DNA from: Sphingomonas sp.
GTDB taxonomy: Bacteria > Pseudomonadota > Alphaproteobacteria > Sphingomonadales > Sphingomonadaceae
Length of the DNA stretch: 22,683 nucleotides
Direction: 5' to 3'
Assembly (NCBI GenBank): GCA_025935515.1
Contig: JAICVC010000014.1
Location: forward strand, 1-22,683
Shown: positions 21,177 to 22,683 of the stretch, piece by piece
Layout: each line of letters begins with the position of its first letter
Numbering within the stretch: the stretch's first letter is position 1
The notes under the pieces: generated by a model
What the model was told of the DNA's origin: nothing
What the model saw: the letters and a program-made list of their open reading frames with translations, nothing else
Databases searched by the model: none
Position numbers and translations under genes: made by a program

Positions 21177-22571
21177 ATGAAAGCCCGATTCCGGCTCGCG
21201 CTCAGCGCGCTTGCGCTCGCTTCGTCGGCCCCCGCGCTTGCGGCCCTCTCGCCGGCCGAGCAGGCCATGATCCGCACCATCGATGCCGAGCAGGCGCGCA
21301 CGACGGCGTTCCTGCAGCGGATCGTCGACCAGAACAGCGGCACGATGAACTTCGCCGGCGTCGCGGCGGTGCGGCGGATGGTCGAGCCCGAGTTCCAGTC
21401 GCTCGGCTTCAAGACGCAATGGATCGACATGAAGCCGGCCAGCCGCGCCGGGCACCTCGTCGCGCGGCATAATGGAGCAAACCGCGGCAAGCGGTTGTTG
21501 CTGATCGCCCATCTGGACACGGTGTTCGAGGCGGACTCGCCGTTTCAACGCTGGACGCCCGAGGGCAATCTCGCGCGCGGGCCCGGCGCCGCCGACGACA
21601 AGGGCGGGATCGCCGTGATCCTCGCAGCGCTTCGGGCGATGCAGGCCGCGGGGACGCTCAAAAACGCCGACATCACCGTGTTCCTGACCGGTGACGAAGA
21701 GGACGCCGGCAACCCGCTGACCGTGTCGCGCCGCGACCTCGTCGCGGAGGGGAGGCGGGCGGACGTCGCGCTCGATTTCGAGAATCTCTCGCAGGAGAAC
21801 GGCCCCAACGGCCCGGTCGACATGGGCTCGATCGCGCGGCGGAGCGCCGGGAGCTGGACACTGACAGTGACCGGCAGGAGTGCGCACTCGGCGGGCGTCG
21901 GAGCCAACAATTACGGCGCGATCTATGAGCTGGTGCGGATCCTCGACGCCTTCCGTCGCGAGCCGCCCGAGGACAAGCTGACGTATAACGTGGGCTTGAT
22001 CGGCGGCGGCCAGACGTCGAAGCTCGACGCCGACAGAATCCGGCTCGAGGCGACCGGCAAGACCAACATCATCGCCGCAACCGCGGTCGCCCGCGGCGAC
22101 CTGCGGGCGATCAGCCAGGACCAAATCGACCGGACGCGGGCCAAGATGCGGGCGATCGTCGCGCAACCGCTCGCCGGCGCGCGCGCCGAGATCAGCTTCG
22201 ACGATGACGGCTATCCCCCGATGCCGCCGACCGCGGCCAACCGCGCGCTGCTTGCCAGGCTCAACGTCGTGAACGCCGACATGGGATTGCCGGCTATGGG
22301 CGAGCTCGATCCGGCCAAGCGCGGCGCCGGCGACATCAGCTTCGTCGCCGCCGACGTCGATGGCCTGGTCGGCCTGGGCCCCGCGGGCGACGGGTCGCAT
22401 ACCGCGAACGAGAAGGTCGACGTGCCCTCGATCTTCAAGCAGGCGAAGCGCGCGGCGATCCTGATGAGCCGGCTTGCTAGGAGCGGCGCTGACCGGCCGG
22501 CGCCGTCGATCACCGCCGATTTGCTGCAACCGTCCGCCAAGTTACGGGTTTGGGTCAGGCGCATCCGATAG
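21177..22571 (+). CDS. Secreted M20 family metallopeptidase, glutamate-carboxypeptidase-like
   Basis: The 464-residue product begins with a Sec signal peptide (basic MKARFR, hydrophobic LALSALALASS, cleavage near ALA-AL). It shows the di-zinc site of the M20 peptidases: LLLIAHLDTVF (His and Asp), the bridging aspartate in GPGAADDKGG, the catalytic glutamate pair in LTGDEED, and GDGSHTANEKVD (His) near the end. SAHSAGVGANNYGA is the typical dimerisation/lid segment. The enzyme is probably a periplasmic carboxypeptidase releasing C-terminal residues, like carboxypeptidase G2. It diverges from the lysis cassette across a 110-nt gap. No Shine-Dalgarno is obvious, but the leader supports the start. 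The C-terminal tail after residue 440 is basic and not part of the core. Confidence 0.9.
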   Translation: MKARFRLALSALALASSAPALAALSPAEQAMIRTIDAEQARTTAFLQRIVDQNSGTMNFAGVAAVRRMVEPEFQSLGFKTQWIDMKPASRAGHLVARHNGANRGKRLLLIAHLDTVFEADSPFQRWTPEGNLARGPGAADDKGGIAVILAALRAMQAAGTLKNADITVFLTGDEEDAGNPLTVSRRDLVAEGRRADVALDFENLSQENGPNGPVDMGSIARRSAGSWTLTVTGRSAHSAGVGANNYGAIYELVRILDAFRREPPEDKLTYNVGLIGGGQTSKLDADRIRLEATGKTNIIAATAVARGDLRAISQDQIDRTRAKMRAIVAQPLAGARAEISFDDDGYPPMPPTAANRALLARLNVVNADMGLPAMGELDPAKRGAGDISFVAADVDGLVGLGPAGDGSHTANEKVDVPSIFKQAKRAAILMSRLARSGADRPAPSITADLLQPSAKLRVWVRRIR

Positions 22572-22620
22572 TTGCGCACCTGTAAGGAGCTGCGTACTTG
22601 CCGCCGAGATTGCCCACTAA

Positions 22621-22683
22621 ATGACATCGCGATTGAAGGCCGAACAGGCGCTGTTCGGGGCGGAACAGCATTTCCGCATCCTC
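22621..22683 (+). CDS. Start of a probable PAS-domain sensor protein, cut by the window edge
   Basis: Only 21 codons are visible: MTSRLKAEQALFGAEQHFRI then Leu. The EQHFRIL ending resembles the start of a PAS domain in sensor histidine kinases (where it continues LVEGVxDYAIFxLD), but the rest lies outside the window. The TAA immediately before the ATG rules out an upstream in-frame extension. No ribosome site is clear. Identity is therefore tentative. Confidence 0.45.
   Translation, partial: MTSRLKAEQALFGAEQHFRIL

Overview
The window is GC-rich, gene-dense chromosomal DNA from an alphaproteobacterium, most likely a member of the Sphingomonadales. The reasons are the protein flavour (SdhC/D/A, PrmA, LigA, HslU), the sdhC-sdhD-sdhA order, many 4-nt stop/start overlaps, palindromic intergenic repeats of the type common in sphingomonad genomes, and a possible CtrA box. 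I see no prophage structural genes, transposase, integrase or CRISPR array. The taxon is an inference from protein resemblance, not from a marker search.

Layout. 1-1099 (minus): sdhC-sdhD-sdhA, with sdhA cut by the window edge and carrying a strange corrupted patch. 1179-2513 (plus): a soluble chemoreceptor with a histidine-free, possibly globin-like sensor region. 2602-5115 (plus): an overlapping set of a short-chain dehydrogenase, a complete subclass B3-type metallo-beta-lactamase and prmA. 5075-13800 (minus): a long housekeeping run, yajC-secD-secF-bamD-recN-DUF1697-dienelactone hydrolase-ligA, preceded by tRNA-Pro(GGG) at 13876-13952. 14009-14704 (plus): a TIGR02117-type protein. 14707-15372 (minus): a secreted Pro/Thr/Ala-rich protein. 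15478-16776 (minus): hslU. 16884-17249 (plus): a VOC protein. 17246-18331 (minus): an exported FAD oxidoreductase. 18434-18970 (minus): hslV. 19007-19582 (minus): a TMEM175-type channel. 19599-21066 (minus): a compact lysis cassette. 21177-22571 (plus): a secreted M20 peptidase. 22621 onward: the start of a probable PAS sensor.

The most interesting content lies at 17.2-21.1 kb. First, 19599-21066 holds a complete phage-style lysis set with no phage around it: a signal-less GH108 muramidase, a small two-helix membrane protein in the holin position, an Rz-like inner-membrane spanin, and a 59-residue proline-rich Rz1-like lipoprotein encoded wholly inside the Rz gene in the +1 frame. The parts are coupled by ATGA and GTGA overlaps. 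This arrangement fits a domesticated lysis module: gene-transfer-agent release, type 10 (holin/muramidase/spanin) secretion, or a phage remnant. Second, the FAD oxidoreductase appears to be a circularly permuted D-amino-acid-oxidase-like protein: the family's C-terminal His-Asn-Tyr-Gly-His-Gly-Gly signature comes before the Rossmann GxGxxG motif, behind a Tat/lipoprotein-like leader. Third, hslV and hslU, normally adjacent, are separated by about 1.7 kb holding this oxidoreductase, the VOC gene and a palindromic repeat.

The housekeeping block joins protein export (YajC-SecDF), outer-membrane assembly (BamD) and DNA repair (RecN, LigA) in one direction with tight spacing, so co-transcription is likely. 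The beta-lactamase shares overlaps with its neighbours and has all metal ligands, so it looks like an intrinsic chromosomal gene rather than a recent mobile acquisition.
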